NCBI RefSeq assembly: GCF_003034845.1
Contig: NZ_PZKC01000012.1
Span: 58,964-122,963 of the forward strand
Direction of reading: 5' to 3'
DNA length: 64,000 nucleotides
From: Pseudothauera lacus
GTDB taxonomy: Bacteria > Pseudomonadota > Gammaproteobacteria > Burkholderiales > Rhodocyclaceae
Shown here one piece after another: positions 19,364-28,930 of the stretch; the stretch's first letter is position 1, and each line of letters starts with the position of its first letter. The translations under genes and the position numbers were made by a program. A model generated the notes under the pieces. That model worked only from the letters and a program-made list of their open reading frames with translations. It was not told the origin of the DNA and made no database searches.

Positions 19364-21007
19364 ATGATTGCCAACCTGAAGATCGCCGTCCGCCTCGGCA
19401 TCGCCTTTGCTGCAGTGATCGTGCTGATGCTGGTCATCGCCGTGGTCAGCGTGCTGCGTATCGACGCCCTCTCCCAGCAGGTCGACCTGATCGTCAGTGA
19501 CCGCTACATCAAGACCGTGTGGGCGAACAACGTCCTCGACGAGATCAACGTCGTCGCCCGCGCCACCCGCAACGCCATGCTGGTCAGCAGCGCCCAGGAA
19601 AGCGAGCGCGAAATGGCGCGCATCCCGCAGTCCTCGGCAAAAATCACCGAGAACCTCGACCGCCTGCGCGCCACCATCCAGACCCCGCAGGGCATCGCCC
19701 TGCTGCGCGACATCGACGACACCCGCGCCGGCTACGTCGACGCCCTCAACCGCCTGCGCGCGCTGATCGCCGCCAACGACACCGCCGCCGGCACCCGCCT
19801 GCTGATGACCGACATGCGTAGCGCGCAGAACGCCTACATCGGCGGCATCACGGCGCTGATCGCGTATCAGGACAAGCTGATGGAGGAAGAAGGGCAGCTG
19901 GCCGCGGAGCTCGCCGCCCAGTCGCGCACGCTGATGATCACCCTGTCTCTGATCGCCGTGATCCTCGGCGCCGGCTTCGCCTTCTTCATCGCCCGTTCGA
20001 TCAGCCGCCCGCTCAACGAAGCCGTCGAAGTCGCCAACGCCCTCGCCGAAGGCGACCTCACGGTGAAGGTAGAGGCCACTTCGCGCGACGAGGTCGGCCA
20101 GTTGCTCAGCGCCATGCACAACATGGTCGGCAAGCTGTCACAGATCATCGGCGAGGTGCGCGGCGCCGCCGACAACCTCTCCTCGGCCTCCGAGGAGGTC
20201 TCCGCCACCGCCCAGTCGCTCTCTCAGGGGGCCTCCGAACAGGCCGCCAGCGTGGAAGAGATCTCCTCGACGCTGGAACAGACCACTGCCAGCGTCAACC
20301 AGAACACCGAGAACGCCCGCGTCACCGACGGCATCGCCGCCAAGGCCGCCACCGAGGCCGGCGACGGCGGCAAGGCGGTGAAGGACACCGTCGAGGCGAT
20401 GAAGTCGATCGCCGAGAAGATCGGCATCATCGACGACATCGCCTACCAGACCAACCTGCTGGCGCTCAACGCCGCCATCGAGGCCGCCCGCGCCGGCGAT
20501 CACGGCAAGGGCTTCGCGGTGGTCGCCGCCGAGGTGCGCAAGCTCGCCGAGCGCAGCCAGGTCGCCGCGCAGGAGATCGGTGAGCTGGCCGGCTCCAGCG
20601 TCAAGCTGGCCGAGAAGGCCGGTACCCTGCTCGACGAAATGGTGCCGTCGATCCGCAAGACCTCCGATCTGGTGCAGGAGATTGCCTCCGCCAGCCAGGA
20701 ACAGGCCGGCGGCGTGACCCAGATCAACCAGGCCGTCGGCCAGTTGAGTCAAGCTACCCAGCAAGGTGCCTCGGCCTCCGAGGAACTCGCTGCCACCGCC
20801 GAGGAGATGGGCTCGCAGGCCGAACAACTGCAGAGCCTGATGCAGTTCTTCCGCGTCACCGAGGAGCGCGTCGCCGTTGCCAGCCGCAGCGCCCCGGTGC
20901 CGGCGGCCAAGCCCGCGCGCAGCAAGCCGGCGGCCCGTGCAAAAGCCGGCAAGCCGGTGAAGAAGGCCCCCGCCTCCTTCGACGAACAGGATTTCGAACG
21001 TTTCTGA
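19364..21007 (+). CDS. Methyl-accepting chemotaxis protein (paralog 1)
   Basis: A 547-residue receptor with a first membrane helix (residues 11-31) and a four-helix-bundle-like periplasmic domain of about 150 residues. A second helix ([18 protein letters not shown]), HAMP and the signalling domain follow. The signalling tip is [23 protein letters not shown]-rich linker leads to the C-terminal DFERF, which fits the aromatic-x-x-aromatic tether for CheR and CheB. The start at ATG 19364 has GGAG upstream. The cytoplasmic half is almost identical in DNA to that of the receptor at 21621, while the sensor halves differ. Confidence 0.93.
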   Translation: MIANLKIAVRLGIAFAAVIVLMLVIAVVSVLRIDALSQQVDLIVSDRYIKTVWANNVLDEINVVARATRNAMLVSSAQESEREMARIPQSSAKITENLDRLRATIQTPQGIALLRDIDDTRAGYVDALNRLRALIAANDTAAGTRLLMTDMRSAQNAYIGGITALIAYQDKLMEEEGQLAAELAAQSRTLMITLSLIAVILGAGFAFFIARSISRPLNEAVEVANALAEGDLTVKVEATSRDEVGQLLSAMHNMVGKLSQIIGEVRGAADNLSSASEEVSATAQSLSQGASEQAASVEEISSTLEQTTASVNQNTENARVTDGIAAKAATEAGDGGKAVKDTVEAMKSIAEKIGIIDDIAYQTNLLALNAAIEAARAGDHGKGFAVVAAEVRKLAERSQVAAQEIGELAGSSVKLAEKAGTLLDEMVPSIRKTSDLVQEIASASQEQAGGVTQINQAVGQLSQATQQGASASEELAATAEEMGSQAEQLQSLMQFFRVTEERVAVASRSAPVPAAKPARSKPAARAKAGKPVKKAPASFDEQDFERF

Positions 21008-21009
21008 GG

Positions 21010-21585
21010 ATGCCTGAGATGGGACAAGTCATCGCCAAGAATGCCGCCAGCCTGGCCCTGAGCGCAGGCAACCAGGGCTCGCAGCAATACCTCACCTTCA
21101 CGCTCAACAGTGAGGTGTTCGCCATCGGCATCCTCAACATCAAGGAGATCATCGAGTACGGCGCGCTGACCGAGATTCCGATGATGCCGGAGTTCATCCG
21201 CGGGGTGATCAACCTGCGCGGTGCGGTGGTGCCGGTGGTGGACCTCTCCGCACGCTTCGGCGGCAACCAGACCACGGTGGCGCGGCGCACCTGCATCGTC
21301 ATCGTCGAGATGACCCATGTGATCGAGGACAGCGAGGTACGCCAGGACATCGGCATCGTCGTCGACAGCGTCAATGAGGTGCTGGAGATCCCCCCCGCCG
21401 AGATCGAGCCGCCGCCCAGCTTCGGTGCCCGCATCCGCGCCGACTTCATCCAGGGCATGGGCAAGGTGGCCGGCAAATTCGTCATCATCCTCAACATCGA
21501 CCGTGTCCTGTCGGTCGACGAAATGGCCCAGCTTGCCGCCGTCGGCGCCCGCAGCGGCAGCGACGGCGACGACACCGCGCACTGA
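21010..21585 (+). CDS. cheW: Chemotaxis coupling protein CheW
   Basis: A 191-residue adaptor that links receptors to CheA. The CheW fold is clear ([40 protein letters not shown]). An N-terminal 25-residue extension and an acidic C-terminal tail make it a little longer than E. coli CheW. ATG 21010 and ATG 21019 are both possible starts; the second gives MGQVIAKN. It sits between two receptor genes, separated from the first by 2 bp. Confidence 0.95.
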   Translation: MPEMGQVIAKNAASLALSAGNQGSQQYLTFTLNSEVFAIGILNIKEIIEYGALTEIPMMPEFIRGVINLRGAVVPVVDLSARFGGNQTTVARRTCIVIVEMTHVIEDSEVRQDIGIVVDSVNEVLEIPPAEIEPPPSFGARIRADFIQGMGKVAGKFVIILNIDRVLSVDEMAQLAAVGARSGSDGDDTAH

Positions 21586-21620
21586 GCCCGCCACCACGCC
21601 CGCACTCGCAGAGGTCCATC

Positions 21621-23321
21621 ATGAACATCAACAATCTCAAGATCGGCGCCCGCCTCGGCATCCTGCTCGCCGTCCTGCTCGCCGTCCTGCTGGCCACCGC
21701 GCTGGCCGGGCTGAGTTCGCTGGCCACGGTGAATGACCAACTCGAACACCAGTACAACGACAACCTGCTGCCGGTGGCCGATCTCGGGCGCGTCGAGGTA
21801 CTGATGAACGAGGCCCGTGGGCAGATCATGCTGGGCCTGCAGCACGACCCCACGAGCAGCTTCTCTTCACTTCACGACCACCCGCTGAGCCAGCACACCA
21901 ACGCCGTCGAACGCATTCAGCGCGAGCTCGACACCCTCTGGGAGGCGTTCGCCGGGCGCAGCATGAGCGACGCCCAGCGCAACCTCACCACGCGCCTCGA
22001 GGCTGCGCTGAAGCGCCTCTTCGACGAGGGCATCGTCCCCGCCAACCGTCAGCTCAACGCCGGCGAGTACCTGTCGAGCAACCAGACCCTGCTGTTCAAG
22101 GTCAATCCGCTGCAAACCGAAGCCCAGGGTGCGGCCAACGAACTGCGCGAATACGTCCTCAACGATGCCCGCACGGCCTTTGCCGCAGCGCAGGCCAACT
22201 ACCTCAGCGTGCGCAACCTGATGATCGGCATGCTGATCGGCTCGGTGGTCTTTGCCCTCGCCCTCGGCCTCTTCATCGCGCGCTCCATCACCCGCCCGCT
22301 GGCCGAGGCGGTGAAAGTCGCCAATGCCCTTGCCGAGGGCGACCTCAGCGCGGACATCGAGGCCACCAGCACCGACGAGACCGGCCAGTTGCTCAGCGCC
22401 ATGCACAACATGGTGGAGAAGCTGTCGCAGATCATCGGCGAGGTACGCAGCGCCGCCGACAACCTCTCCTCGGCCTCCGAACAGGTCTCCGCCACCGCCC
22501 AGTCGCTCTCCCAGGGGGCCTCCGAACAGGCCGCCAGCGTGGAAGAGATCTCCTCCACGCTGGAGCAGACCACCGCCAGCGTGCACCAGAACACCGAGAA
22601 CGCCCGCGTCACCGACGGCATCGCCGCCAAGGCCTCCACCGAGGCCGGCGACGGCGGCAAGGCGGTGAAGGACACCGTCGAGGCGATGAAGTCGATCGCC
22701 GAGAAGATCGGCATCATCGACGACATCGCCTACCAGACCAACCTGCTGGCGCTCAACGCCGCCATCGAGGCCGCCCGCGCCGGCGATCACGGCAAGGGCT
22801 TCGCGGTGGTCGCCGCCGAGGTGCGCAAGCTCGCCGAGCGCAGCCAGGTCGCCGCGCAGGAGATCGGTGAGCTGGCCGGTTCCAGCGTCAAGCTGGCCGA
22901 GAAGGCCGGCACCCTGCTCGACGAGATCGTGCCGTCGATCCGCAAGACCTCCGATCTGGTGCAGGAGATCGCCTCCGCCAGCCAGGAACAGGCCGGCGGC
23001 GTGACCCAGATCAACCAGGCCGTCGGCCAGCTGAGTCAGGCCACCCAGCAGAACGCTTCGGCCTCCGAGGAACTCGCTGCCACCGCCGAGGAGATGGGCT
23101 CGCAGGCCGAACAGCTGCAGGGCCTGATGCAGTTCTTCCGCATCGCCGAGGAGCACGGCGCGGGCGTTGCCAACCCCGCATCGCGCGCGCCGGCGCGCGC
23201 CAAACCATCGGCCCCGGCAGCCCCGCGCGGCAAGGCCGCTGCTCCGGCGCGCAATGGCGGCAAGCCCCTGCCCAAGGTCAGCGCAGCCTCCTTCGACGAA
23301 CAGGATTTCGAGCGCTTCTGA
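21621..23321 (+). CDS. Methyl-accepting chemotaxis protein (paralog 2)
   Basis: A 566-residue receptor with the same plan as the one at 19364: membrane helix, periplasmic four-helix-like domain with its own sequence, second helix, HAMP, signalling hairpin and a basic linker ending DFERF. The run 22638-22879 reads identical by eye to 20351-20592 of the paralog, a level far above that of the sensor domains, which points to recent duplication of the core or gene conversion. The differing sensor parts suggest different ligands feeding one array. Confidence 0.93.
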   Translation: MNINNLKIGARLGILLAVLLAVLLATALAGLSSLATVNDQLEHQYNDNLLPVADLGRVEVLMNEARGQIMLGLQHDPTSSFSSLHDHPLSQHTNAVERIQRELDTLWEAFAGRSMSDAQRNLTTRLEAALKRLFDEGIVPANRQLNAGEYLSSNQTLLFKVNPLQTEAQGAANELREYVLNDARTAFAAAQANYLSVRNLMIGMLIGSVVFALALGLFIARSITRPLAEAVKVANALAEGDLSADIEATSTDETGQLLSAMHNMVEKLSQIIGEVRSAADNLSSASEQVSATAQSLSQGASEQAASVEEISSTLEQTTASVHQNTENARVTDGIAAKASTEAGDGGKAVKDTVEAMKSIAEKIGIIDDIAYQTNLLALNAAIEAARAGDHGKGFAVVAAEVRKLAERSQVAAQEIGELAGSSVKLAEKAGTLLDEIVPSIRKTSDLVQEIASASQEQAGGVTQINQAVGQLSQATQQNASASEELAATAEEMGSQAEQLQGLMQFFRIAEEHGAGVANPASRAPARAKPSAPAAPRGKAAAPARNGGKPLPKVSAASFDEQDFERF

Positions 23322-23343
23322 TCTGCGCCCGCCACAGGACTCC

Positions 23344-24171
23344 ATGCCCTCAGCCGCCGCCGTACCGGCCAGCATCAGCGACCAGGACTTCGCCCGCTTC
23401 CAGTCCCTGCTTCACAAGCTGGCCGGCATCTATCTCGCGCCTTCCAAAAAGGTGCTGCTGGTCGGCCGTCTCAGCAAACGCCTGCGCGCCCTCGGCCTCG
23501 ACAGCTTCGCCGACTACTACCGCCTGGTGGCCAGCGGCAACGATGCGCAGGAACTGCAGACCATGGTGGATCTGCTGACCACCAACGAGACCTATTTCTT
23601 CCGCGAACCCAAGCACTTCGACTTTCTCGCCGAGCACATCCTGCCGGCCTGCCGTGCTGCGGGCAGCGTGGAAGTGTGGAGTGCGGCCTGCTCCAGCGGC
23701 GAGGAGCCCTACACCCTGGCCATGGTGCTGGCCGAGAACCTCGGCAGCACGCCGTGGAAGATCACCGCCTCGGACATCTCCACGCAGGTGCTGGAACGCG
23801 CCCGCCGCGGCCACTACCCGCTGGAGCGCAGCCGCGGCATCCCCCAGGCCCTGCTGCGCAAGTACTGCCTGAAAGGCGTGCGCGAACAGGCGGGCACCTT
23901 CCTGATCAGCCGCGAACTGCGCAGCCGCATCAGCTTCATGCAGGTCAATCTGGTCGAGCCCCCGCCGGCGGTGGGGCCAATGGATGTCATCTTCCTGCGC
24001 AACGTGATGATCTATTTCGACCAGGACACCAAGCGCAAGGTCGTCGCCAACCTCCTCACCCGCCTCAAACCCGGCGGCTGGTTCATCGTCGGCCATTCGG
24101 AAACCCTCAACGGCATCGTCGACGCCGACGCCCTGAAGGCCGTGCGGCCGACCATCTACCGCAAGCTGTGA
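23344..24171 (+). CDS. cheR: Chemotaxis protein methyltransferase CheR
   Basis: A 275-residue SAM-dependent enzyme that methylates receptor glutamates for adaptation. It has an N-terminal helical domain with LRALGLDSFADYYRLV, then the signature TNETYFFREPKHF, SAM-binding WSAACSSGEEPYTLAM, and CheR motifs ITASDIS and DVIFLRNVMIYF. The start at ATG 23344 lies 22 bp after the receptor gene. Both upstream receptors end in a DFERF tether that CheR could bind. The SAH it produces links back to AhcY metabolism only in a general sense. Confidence 0.95.
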   Translation: MPSAAAVPASISDQDFARFQSLLHKLAGIYLAPSKKVLLVGRLSKRLRALGLDSFADYYRLVASGNDAQELQTMVDLLTTNETYFFREPKHFDFLAEHILPACRAAGSVEVWSAACSSGEEPYTLAMVLAENLGSTPWKITASDISTQVLERARRGHYPLERSRGIPQALLRKYCLKGVREQAGTFLISRELRSRISFMQVNLVEPPPAVGPMDVIFLRNVMIYFDQDTKRKVVANLLTRLKPGGWFIVGHSETLNGIVDADALKAVRPTIYRKL

Positions 24172-24178
24172 GCGCGGC

Positions 24179-24700
24179 ATGGCGGTGAGCGAAGAGATCT
24201 ATCTGGGCATCGGCGACCTGCACTTCTGCAAGGCGCCCGCACGCATCCGCACGGTACTGGGGTCCTGCGTGTCGATCACCCTCTGGCACCCCGCCCGTCA
24301 TATCGGCGGCATGTGCCACTTCATGCTGCCGAACCGCATCCGCAGCCCGCAGACGCCGCTCGACGGCCGCTATGCCGACGAGGCGATGCAGCTCTTCGAC
24401 CGCGAGATCAGCCGCCATCGCGCACGCGCGGCCGATTTCCAGGCCAAGGTGTTCGGCGGCGGCAACATGTTTCCCGGCCGTCAGAGCAGCCCGCCGGCCC
24501 TCGACGTCGGCCTGCGCAACATCACCGTCGCCCACCGCCTGCTCGCCGAGCGCGGCATCCCGGTGGTGGCCGAGCACCTCGGCGGCGACGGCCACCGCAA
24601 ACTGATCTTCGACGTCGCCAGCGGCGAGGCCTGGCTGGCCTTCCAGGACCGTGGCGATGTCCCCGCAACAAGGAGCAAACCTTGCCCACCATCCGTGTAA
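24179..24700 (+). CDS. cheD: Chemoreceptor glutamine deamidase CheD
   Basis: A 173-residue deamidase that converts receptor Gln to Glu and in many bacteria also docks CheC or CheY-P. The catalytic Cys and His are visible in [14 protein letters not shown] and GGMCHFMLP, and FGGGNMFPG follows. Its last 19 bases overlap the start of cheB. No cheC or cheX is present in the window, so adaptation probably relies on CheR, CheB and CheD. Confidence 0.95.
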   Translation: MAVSEEIYLGIGDLHFCKAPARIRTVLGSCVSITLWHPARHIGGMCHFMLPNRIRSPQTPLDGRYADEAMQLFDREISRHRARAADFQAKVFGGGNMFPGRQSSPPALDVGLRNITVAHRLLAERGIPVVAEHLGGDGHRKLIFDVASGEAWLAFQDRGDVPATRSKPCPPSV

Positions 24701-25773
24701 TGATCGTCGACGACTCCGCCGTGGTGCGCCAGGTCGTCAAGCAGGCCCTCAGCCAGGATCCCGGTATCGAAGTCATCGGCGCCGCCTCCGACCCCCTGTT
24801 CGCCCTCGATCACATGAAGCGCGCCTGGCCCGACGTCATCGTCCTCGACATCGAGATGCCGCGCATGGACGGACTCACCTTCCTGCGCAAGGTGATGGCC
24901 GAACGCCCCACGCCGGTGGTGATCTGCTCCTCGCTGGCGGAAAAAGGCTCCGAAGCCGCCCTCAACGCCCTCTCCGCCGGCGCCGTTGCGGTGATCACCA
25001 AGCCCACCATGGGGCTCAAGCAGTTCCTCGAGGACAGCTCCAACGACATCGTCCAGGCCGTCAAGGCCGCCGCGCGCGCCAATCTCCGCCGCCTCGCCGG
25101 CAGCACCGCGCCCGCCCCCGGACACCGCCCCAAGCTCACCGCCGATGCCGTCATCGCCGCCGCACCGGCCGCCGGGCTGGGCAGCGGAGCCGGCATGGTG
25201 CGCACCACCGAGCGCTTCGTCGCCATCGGCACCTCCACCGGCGGCACCCAGGCCCTCGAAGCCGTGCTCACCCGCCTGCCCGCGGTCTGCCCGCCCATCG
25301 TCATCGTCCAGCACATGCCCGAGCGTTTCACCGCAATGTTCGCCGAACGCCTCGACGGCCTGTGCAAGATCGAAGTCCGCGAAGCCCGCCACGGCGACCG
25401 CCTGATCCCCGGCCGCGCCCTCATCGCCCCCGGCGGCAAGCACATGATGGTCAACCGCAGCGGCGCGCAATACACCGTCGACGTCGTCGACGGTCCGCTG
25501 GTCAATCGTCACCGCCCCTCGGTGGATGTCCTCTTCCGCTCCTGCGCCAAGTTCGCCGGGCGCAACGCCACCGGCATCATCATGACCGGCATGGGCGACG
25601 ACGGCGCGCGCGGCATGAAGGAAATGCACGACGCCGGCGCCCGCACCATTGCCGAGGACGAATCGACCTGCGTGGTTTTCGGCATGCCCAAGGAAGCCAT
25701 CAAGCTCGGCGGCGTGGACACCGTGCTGCCCCTCGACCGCATCCCCGAAGCCATCCTCCAGTCGACGCGCTGA
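24682..25773 (+). CDS. cheB: Chemotaxis glutamate methylesterase CheB
   Basis: A 363-residue two-domain enzyme: a receiver ([10 protein letters not shown], phospho-Asp in [11 protein letters not shown]) and a methylesterase with the Ser-His-Asp triad in [17 protein letters not shown] and [10 protein letters not shown]. It demethylates and deamidates receptors when phosphorylated by CheA. I place the start at TTG 24682 ([11 protein letters not shown]), because AGGAG (24671-24675) stands 6 bases before it; the next ATG (24700) would cut the first receiver strand. It overlaps cheD by 19 bases and is the last gene of the operon. Confidence 0.95.
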   Translation: MPTIRVMIVDDSAVVRQVVKQALSQDPGIEVIGAASDPLFALDHMKRAWPDVIVLDIEMPRMDGLTFLRKVMAERPTPVVICSSLAEKGSEAALNALSAGAVAVITKPTMGLKQFLEDSSNDIVQAVKAAARANLRRLAGSTAPAPGHRPKLTADAVIAAAPAAGLGSGAGMVRTTERFVAIGTSTGGTQALEAVLTRLPAVCPPIVIVQHMPERFTAMFAERLDGLCKIEVREARHGDRLIPGRALIAPGGKHMMVNRSGAQYTVDVVDGPLVNRHRPSVDVLFRSCAKFAGRNATGIIMTGMGDDGARGMKEMHDAGARTIAEDESTCVVFGMPKEAIKLGGVDTVLPLDRIPEAILQSTR

Positions 25774-25792
25774 GCCGCCCCACGCAGGCCGC

Positions 25793-25894
25793 TCACAGCG
25801 CCGCGAACACCACGGACAGCCCGGCCCACAGGCCGAAGGCCAGTCCGCCTATCCATACCAGTGCCGTTCCGAGGGCCTTCAGCCAGGCGCGCAT
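25793..25894 (-). CDS. Possible 33-residue membrane peptide
   Basis: An open frame of 33 codons encoding MRAWLKALGT followed by a strongly hydrophobic segment (LVWIGGLAFGLWAGLSVVF). GGAG lies 5 bases before the ATG, and the frame is on the same strand as, and about 100 bp downstream of, the ferric-reductase-like gene. It is convergent with cheB. It is too short for homology judgement. Membrane micropeptides often modulate neighbouring membrane enzymes, which is inference only. Confidence 0.4.
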   Translation of the reverse strand: MRAWLKALGTALVWIGGLAFGLWAGLSVVFAAL

Positions 25895-26001
25895 CTTCGC
25901 TCCGCTGCATGTGCGTTGGCGGATTGGACGCGTGAAGCGCGCAGGCGTTCCGGAAGATTGTTCCGCCGCGGGCAGCGCCGGACATGCCCACGACCGAGTG
26001 T

Positions 26002-27318
26002 TCAACGCATCTCGAACGCCTCCTGATGAAAGCGCACACGCCACTCACCGGCCAGTCCGCGGCGCAGTTGGTCGGCCAGCCCCTGCGGACCGCAGAACCA
26101 CACTTCGGTGCGCAGACGAGTACCCCCCGGCGCGCCGTGCAACTGCGCGGCAGTGAGGTGATCGCCCCGCGCACCGTCATGAACATGCAGGCGTATCGAC
26201 GGCACGCCCTCGCACAAGCCGCGCAAACGTTCGGCAAAAGGGTCCTTGGCGGCATCCCGCGTGCAGTAATGCAGGTCCGCCTCCGGCGCCCCCCGCGGAT
26301 CACTCTGCAAGGCTGACAGCCAGGCAAGGAAAGGCGTCACGCCGATACCGCCCGCCACCCAGACCTGCCGTGCGCGGTGGTCGCGGCGGTCGAGCTCGAA
26401 GCGCCCGTAAGGCCCCTCAACGGTCACCGGCATGCCCGCCTGCAGGCGCTGCGGCAGGCTGCGGGTGTAATCGCCCAAGGCCTTGATCTCGAATCGCACA
26501 GTACGATCGCCGCTGTCTGCGCTGGCAATCGTGAAGGGGTGGGCGCCCTCGAAGCGTTCGAAGGTGACGAAAGCAAACTGCCCGGCGCGGTGGCCACGCC
26601 AGTCGCCCTCCAGGCGGCAGACCACGGAAGTCACGTCAGCGGCGGGGCGATTGACCGAGACGACCTGCCCGCGCGCCTGCCGACCGCGTCCGACGCGACC
26701 GCTCAACGAGCACAGCGCCGCTACCGAGCCTGCAGCGAGCAACCCCGCCATCAGCAAGCCCACGGGCTGCTGCCACCACTGCACAGGCGCGAGCACGGCG
26801 GCATGGAAGGCCAGCATCAGGTACAGCACCGGCATGGCGCGATGCAGATGACGCCAGAACTTGTAGGGGAAGCGCCTCAGCAGACTGAGCACGACCATCG
26901 CCAGCAGCAGGTAGATGGCAAACTCACCCAGTTCCTCCCCGGCATCGCGCAGGCCTTCGAACCACCCGGCGAAGCTCTCCTTGGCGGGACGTCCGCCACG
27001 CCCGAAAACCGACTTGATCAGCCCGTCGGACATCTCGACGAGCCAGTGCAGCAGGGCGAACACGCCCGCGAGGATGCCGGCCCACTTGTGCTGCCGGTAG
27101 ATGCGATCCATGCCCCCGAGCGGGCGCTCCAGCCACACCGGGCGAGTCGCCAGTACCATCGCCAGCGACATCATGGCAATCGACAGCAAGCCGGAAAGGT
27201 AGAGACCCTGGGTACGCACCACCCAAGGCAGCGAACCGGCGCCCGCACCGGAGGTCGCAGCATCGACTCCCCATAGCGCGACTACGGAGGCCACGAAGGC
27301 CCACAGGATGACTGGCAT
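26002..27318 (-). CDS. Ferric-reductase-like transmembrane flavoprotein
   Basis: A 438-residue inner-membrane oxidoreductase. The N-terminal half has about six helices with paired histidines typical of ferric reductase/NOX heme ligation (DRIYRQHKWAG, FALLHWLV, FWRHLHRAMPVLYLMLAFHA). The C-terminal half has an FAD-binding barrel (HPFTIAS, GPYGRF) and an NAD-binding domain (VWVAGGIGVTPFLAWL, VWFCGPQG). It would pass electrons from cytosolic NAD(P)H across the membrane. It is transcribed behind the PepSY, DHC and SHP genes, so the periplasmic cytochromes are plausible partners. In many genomes a cytochrome b561-type protein holds this place. Confidence 0.9.
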   Translation of the reverse strand: MPVILWAFVASVVALWGVDAATSGAGAGSLPWVVRTQGLYLSGLLSIAMMSLAMVLATRPVWLERPLGGMDRIYRQHKWAGILAGVFALLHWLVEMSDGLIKSVFGRGGRPAKESFAGWFEGLRDAGEELGEFAIYLLLAMVVLSLLRRFPYKFWRHLHRAMPVLYLMLAFHAAVLAPVQWWQQPVGLLMAGLLAAGSVAALCSLSGRVGRGRQARGQVVSVNRPAADVTSVVCRLEGDWRGHRAGQFAFVTFERFEGAHPFTIASADSGDRTVRFEIKALGDYTRSLPQRLQAGMPVTVEGPYGRFELDRRDHRARQVWVAGGIGVTPFLAWLSALQSDPRGAPEADLHYCTRDAAKDPFAERLRGLCEGVPSIRLHVHDGARGDHLTAAQLHGAPGGTRLRTEVWFCGPQGLADQLRRGLAGEWRVRFHQEAFEMR

Positions 27319-27358
27319 GAACCCCTCCGCTCAATGAATGTGGATGATTGGCAGCGCC

Positions 27359-27703
27359 TCAGCGCCGCGGCATCGGCTGGGCGTCATCGCGGCTGCGCGC
27401 GTGCACCCTCGTTTCGCTCTCGATGACCCGACCGTCTACCGGGTCGAGCTTGAGCTCGACGCGCCGGCCCTGAGCATCGATGGCCTTGACCTCGACGTAG
27501 TCGCGTTTGCGCTCGAACTTGTTGATCGCGGTATAGCCATCGGCCTCCAGGCGCTGCACGATCTGCCCGGCGCTCAGCTCGCTGACGCGCTGGGCGCCGG
27601 CATCCTGAGCGAAAGCCGGCGGTACCAGCACGGCCGAACCGCCGAGCGCGGCGGCAAAGGCAAGAACGGCGGCAAAGGTAGTGAAACGGCGATTGATGGC
27701 CAT
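27359..27703 (-). CDS. Periplasmic PepSY-domain protein
   Basis: A 114-residue exported protein: a Sec signal peptide (MAINRRFTTFAAVLAFAAAL, cleavage after FAQ) followed by one PepSY domain (ELSAGQIVQRLEADGY, VEVKAIDAQGRRVELKLDP). The start at ATG 27703 has AGGAG 8 bases upstream. PepSY proteins inhibit or sense periplasmic proteins and often accompany two-component systems and heme or iron reductases. It precedes the ferric-reductase-like gene by 40 bp and is preceded by a four-half-site operator-like element. Confidence 0.85.
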   Translation of the reverse strand: MAINRRFTTFAAVLAFAAALGGSAVLVPPAFAQDAGAQRVSELSAGQIVQRLEADGYTAINKFERKRDYVEVKAIDAQGRRVELKLDPVDGRVIESETRVHARSRDDAQPMPRR

Positions 27704-27777
27704 GGTGCTTGCTCCTGTTTCAGGTTTATATGTGCGGCCCGCGCGGCGGACCGTGGATGCATGTTGCGCCGTGGTGG

Positions 27778-27816
27778 CTGAACGCACGCTGAAGGCGGTG
27801 TTCATCGTCCGTTCAT
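27778..27816. promoter_or_regulatory. Four-half-site response-regulator box, copy 1
   Basis: CTGAAC-N5-CTGAAG (27778-27794), five bases, then GTTCAT-N5-GTTCAT (27800-27816). All four half-sites repeat at 11-bp intervals; the outer pairs are on opposite strands. It lies 75-113 bp upstream of the PepSY gene start (27703). The element at 28829-28867 has exactly the same geometry. The 6-5-6 layout is that of OmpR/PmrA-class regulators, so the regulator encoded at 29260 is the likely ligand. Confidence 0.6.
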
Positions 27817-27829
27817 CTCGGCGGCGCTC

Positions 27830-28339
27830 TCAGTCGTCGTCGAAATAACCGCGCTCGGCATCGCGATGGCAGGCCGCGCAATTGGCCTTCGAACCCACCT
27901 TGGGGTCGGCCCACTCGGCACGAGTGACCTCGCGATGCTCTCGTTCCCAGCGCGGCAGCGTGGTGATGCGCAGCGGTGTCTGAGCTTCGGTAACGCCGCG
28001 CAGCAGTCTGCTCGCGTAGCGCGCGCCCCCGGCATCGGCTGCGCGTTCGACGAGATAACGCTCGATATGGGCCACGGTCGGCGGCGACAGGCTGGCATCG
28101 TCGCCGAAGTGGTCCTCCAGATTCGCCATCATCGCCTGCCAGCTGCGCGCCGGCAGCATCGCCGGCGAGAAGGCCAGATGGCAGCCGCCGCACTCCTCGG
28201 CCACCACCGGGTCGTTCACCGGCGGGTAGAAGTGGTCGCCGCCGGCCCGTGCGCGATCGAGCACGAACAGGCTGGGCACCAGCAGTGCCAGCAGCGTTGT
28301 CACCAGCCGCACGGCTGTCCGTCTATCCATCCCGTTCAT
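27830..28339 (-). CDS. Diheme cytochrome c, DHC family
   Basis: A 169-residue periplasmic cytochrome with an N-terminal signal (RLVTTLLALLVPSLFVL, ending ARA) and two heme-attachment motifs, CGGCH (about residue 50) and CAACH (about residue 155). This is the spacing of the DHC diheme cytochromes that donate electrons to SHP in Rhodobacter and Shewanella. ATG 28339 is preceded by GGAGG at 9 bases. It follows the SHP-like gene by 18 bp in the same operon and ends just before a regulatory element. Confidence 0.85.
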   Translation of the reverse strand: MNGMDRRTAVRLVTTLLALLVPSLFVLDRARAGGDHFYPPVNDPVVAEECGGCHLAFSPAMLPARSWQAMMANLEDHFGDDASLSPPTVAHIERYLVERAADAGGARYASRLLRGVTEAQTPLRITTLPRWEREHREVTRAEWADPKVGSKANCAACHRDAERGYFDDD

Positions 28340-28357
28340 GATCTCTGGCCTCCTCGT

Positions 28358-28777
28358 TCAGCGGCTGCGCATGTAGCTCAACCAGTCGCCCTTCTCCTGC
28401 GCGCTGCATTCGCGCCCCAGCACTTCCTGGCAATTACGCTTGAACCACTTCTCGATCTTTTCCGGATCCGCATAGCGTCCCGGCGAAACGGACAAGGCCA
28501 CCGGCTCGATGGACTTGCCGGTGCGCGTCTGCCCGGGCTGACGGGGATCGTCGCGATGACAGGCGGCGCAGGATGGCGTATCCGGCCGGCCGCCTGAGAA
28601 GCGACGGGTATGAAAATCCTCGCCGCGCGCCGCAACGAATCCTTCGAAACCGCTGCCGGCACTGCGTGCGGCGGTGGCGTAGCGCTCCAGCTGGGCGTCG
28701 ATGGAGGCCGCGGGCACGCTCAGGGGCAAGGTCAGCGCCACCACCGCGGCGATGATCCGTAAGCGCTTTTTCATCAT
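28358..28777 (-). CDS. SHP-type monoheme cytochrome (DUF1924)
   Basis: A 139-residue exported cytochrome c with one CAACH motif in PSCAACHRDDPRQPGQ, a lysine-rich signal (MMKKRLRII, cleavage after VPAA) and a C-terminal KWFKRNCQEVLGRECSAQEKG. This matches DUF1924/sphaeroides heme protein (SHP). In characterised SHP an Asn ligand leaves the heme iron on reduction, allowing O2 or NO binding. Start ATG 28777 or 28774 (tandem Met); AGGAG lies just upstream. First gene of the operon SHP, DHC, PepSY, ferric reductase; divergent from a PepSY-RR-HK operon. Confidence 0.85.
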   Translation of the reverse strand: MMKKRLRIIAAVVALTLPLSVPAASIDAQLERYATAARSAGSGFEGFVAARGEDFHTRRFSGGRPDTPSCAACHRDDPRQPGQTRTGKSIEPVALSVSPGRYADPEKIEKWFKRNCQEVLGRECSAQEKGDWLSYMRSR

Positions 28778-28828
28778 TGATCTCCTGTTGTATGGTTGAA
28801 ACCTGCGGCTCAGTGTGCGCGGCGAATA

Positions 28829-28867
28829 CTGAACACGCCCTGAAGGCAGCGTTAATCCCCGGTTCAC
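28829..28867. promoter_or_regulatory. Four-half-site response-regulator box, copy 2
   Basis: CTGAAC-N5-CTGAAG (28829-28845), five bases, then GTTAAT-N5-GTTCAC (28851-28867). Same 39-bp layout as 27778-27816, including identical first two half-sites. It sits in the divergent promoter region between the SHP gene (28777, minus) and the PepSY-regulator operon (28931, plus), so it could control both directions, including autoregulation of the two-component system. Confidence 0.62.
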
Positions 28868-28930
28868 CTCGGCTGCGCTAAAAAGGTACGGACACAGCCA
28901 CCCTCCCGCCCCCGGCGCGCTGCCCCCTCC

